A DNA stretch of 64,000 bases from Nitrosomonas sp. sh817. Its GTDB lineage: Bacteria; Pseudomonadota; Gammaproteobacteria; Burkholderiales; Nitrosomonadaceae. The translations under genes were made by a program, and so were the position numbers. Shown here one piece after another: positions 62,604-64,000 of the stretch. The notes beneath the pieces are model-generated. The model was not told the DNA's origin and did not search any database. It worked only from the letters and a program-made list of their open reading frames with translations. The first letter of the stretch is position 1, and the number at the start of each line of letters is the position of its first letter. The DNA lies in NCBI RefSeq assembly GCF_030908545.1, contig NZ_CP133083.1, positions 2,861,691 to 2,925,690 on the forward strand. Direction: 5' to 3'.

Positions 62604-63764
62604 ATGCTAAACATGTCTGTTGCACCTTCAATAAAAACGCCAACAGAAAATTCCGCCGCCACGCCGGATTCTGGCTTACTCGGCATAACCGATCCTGTTT
62701 CGGAAGAATTCAGTAGCATCTTGGAACGTGAAGTTTCACAAAAAGCCGATTCGCGCCAGACATCCATTACCGGCAACAATACCAAAGCCGAAGAACAACC
62801 TAAAGAGACTGAAACTACGACGGCTGAGAATGTCAACGCTGAAACAACCAAGACTGCTGCGCCTGATAACCCCGGCAGTTTTATCCAAAATCTGATAAAC
62901 GACCCAACACTGGGGTTCAGGCCCAACCAACCGATCAATCAATTGAGTACACTGCCGGAACCGGCACTAAAATCGCCTCTAGCGGATCTATTGGGAACCA
63001 AGCTTCCAACTCAATTGAGTCCGTTGTCTTCCCAAAATATAGAAGCCGGGATTAATCCAGCATTCCCTGCCGTTAATCAATTGTTGCAGCAAACTCAAGC
63101 TGCAGGCAACCTGAATTCCCAGGCTAACCAATTCTGGCAAATGATGGAAACGGCAAATTCTGCCGCCAACGGCAGACTATTACCGTTATCATCTGAATTG
63201 AGTGAAACCATTGCCATCGACACCAGCGAATCGCTGTTGTCAATTTCCGAAGAATCGAATATTTTGCAATCGCAGGGACTCAGTAATGCATTAGCCACGA
63301 GCGCATCCACTGCCTCTACGAGTGAAGTTCACGTACATCAGCCTGTTGGCCAAGCCAAGTGGGGCGGCGAATTTGCACAGAAAGTCGTATGGTTGACTTC
63401 ACAGCAGCAGCAAGTCGCTGAAATCCATCTGAATCCGGCGCATTTAGGACCCGTCGATGTGATGCTGACCATTACCCAAGACCAGGCAACCGCGCAGTTC
63501 TTGTCACCCCATTCAGCGGTGCGGGAAGCCATCGAACAAGCCTTGCCGAAATTACGCGAAATGATGGCGGAAAATGGCATTCAATTAGGCAATGTAATGA
63601 TCGGCGCTGACTCGTTTCAACAGGAAAACAGACAGCAACATGCCGATCACTCCAATAAGGGCAATCCGCATGTGACGGATTCAACGCAATCAAAACCGGC
63701 CAATCAAATCGAAGCAATAGCGGCTCCTGCCAGGCATCAAGGTATTGTGAACACCTATGCATGA
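62604..63764 (+). CDS. fliK: Flagellar hook-length control protein FliK
   Basis: A 386-residue protein. The N-terminal two thirds are low-complexity, rich in Ser, Asn, Gln, Thr and Pro, as usual for the FliK ruler. The C-terminal Flg_hook domain (about residues 260-350) shows EIHLNPAHLGPVDVMLTI and LPKLREMMAENGIQLGNV. ATG 62604 was chosen; the frame is open upstream to 62541 but without a supported start, and another ATG is at 62613. It sets hook length and switches export specificity. Confidence 0.9.
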   Translation: MLNMSVAPSIKTPTENSAATPDSGLLGITDPVSEEFSSILEREVSQKADSRQTSITGNNTKAEEQPKETETTTAENVNAETTKTAAPDNPGSFIQNLINDPTLGFRPNQPINQLSTLPEPALKSPLADLLGTKLPTQLSPLSSQNIEAGINPAFPAVNQLLQQTQAAGNLNSQANQFWQMMETANSAANGRLLPLSSELSETIAIDTSESLLSISEESNILQSQGLSNALATSASTASTSEVHVHQPVGQAKWGGEFAQKVVWLTSQQQQVAEIHLNPAHLGPVDVMLTITQDQATAQFLSPHSAVREAIEQALPKLREMMAENGIQLGNVMIGADSFQQENRQQHADHSNKGNPHVTDSTQSKPANQIEAIAAPARHQGIVNTYA

Positions 63765-63800
63765 TCGTCGATGGATTCAAACTTAATCGCCGACACCTTC

Positions 63801-63843
63801 TCAGCGCGCTATCAATCCCGGATGGCGCGCTGAAATTTTTTTC
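63801..63843 (+). terminator. Terminator after fliK
   Basis: TCAGCGCGC (63801-63809) pairs with GCGCGCTGA (63825-63833) around a 15-base loop, then AATTTTTTTC follows. It closes the fliF-fliK transcription unit. The remaining 157 bases of the window show no gene. Confidence 0.8.
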
Positions 63844-64000
63844 TTAATTGGTTTTCCGCCTTAATGCTATCCGAGAAAGATAGTTTCATGATTTCAGGCC
63901 GCGATTCACGTCAATCCGGGTAACTGAAAATAGCGATATTATTTCGTTGTTATTTGCGGCATCGTTCGATACCGCAGTCAAAGATAATTGATTTCGTCAA

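Noticed and set aside
1-64000. tRNA, rRNA or an integrase gene that would explain the island
   Set aside because: None was seen by eye; a tRNAscan and integrase HMM search would settle it.

Overview
The window looks like the chromosome of a betaproteobacterium of the Nitrosomonas type. This is inferred from gene content and not from a database match: hopanoid genes, two PEP-CTERM surface proteins, a permease-less PTS, a metX-metW pair, a DUF2868/DUF3482 pair, an FlrBC-controlled polar-type flagellar cluster and short palindrome-ended repeats. No tRNA, rRNA, CRISPR array, transposase or integrase gene was seen.

Layout. 1-1844: hopanoid genes hpnH and hpnB (hpnB runs off the left edge). 2255-10048: a lipoprotein, a flavoprotein, a GTPase/membrane-protein pair, a glutamine amidotransferase, a YdjM-like membrane hydrolase and a PEP-CTERM protein. 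10849-15057: a four-gene operon (acyl-AMP ligase, SDR reductase, acyl carrier protein, serine-palmitoyltransferase-like enzyme) that matches the gene set known for bacterial ceramide synthesis. 15351-23573: a diguanylate cyclase, a regulatory PTS (EIIA, HPr, EI), metXW, a ferritin-like DUF455 protein, a second PEP-CTERM protein and a thioesterase. 23611-34607: two divergent surface-glycan units. The left one is a tightly packed six-gene operon (KdsB-like cytidylyltransferase, HpaI-type aldolase, hydroxyacid dehydrogenase, SDR, HAD phosphatase, lactonase) that could make and CMP-activate an unusual 2-keto-3-deoxy acid. The right one has glycosyltransferases, methyltransferases and an O-antigen ligase/polymerase.

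34610-42250 is an accessory island. On the minus strand it carries integron-type gene cassettes of unknown function with recognisable attC sites but no integrase (a CALIN-like cluster), a duplicated ~115-base module with a 20-codon ORF, a two-gene unit of a caspase-fold-like (clan CD) protein and a 561-residue partner, a relic of the partner's N-terminus, a Fic protein with a small overlapping upstream gene and a 42-base tandem repeat, and a VapBC toxin-antitoxin pair. The caspase-like unit and the cassette cluster are the best candidates for an undescribed system.

42509-53847 returns to core functions: gdhA, a lytic transglycosylase, cca, an RTX/DUF4214 protein, the ydbH-ynbE-ydbL envelope lipid-transport operon and an ABC-F ATPase. 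53887-63764 holds the flagellar genes: fliE and the flrB/flrC two-component regulator on the minus strand, and fliFGHIJK on the plus strand. Two MITE-like elements (19219 and 43849) each overlap the stop codon of the gene to their left.
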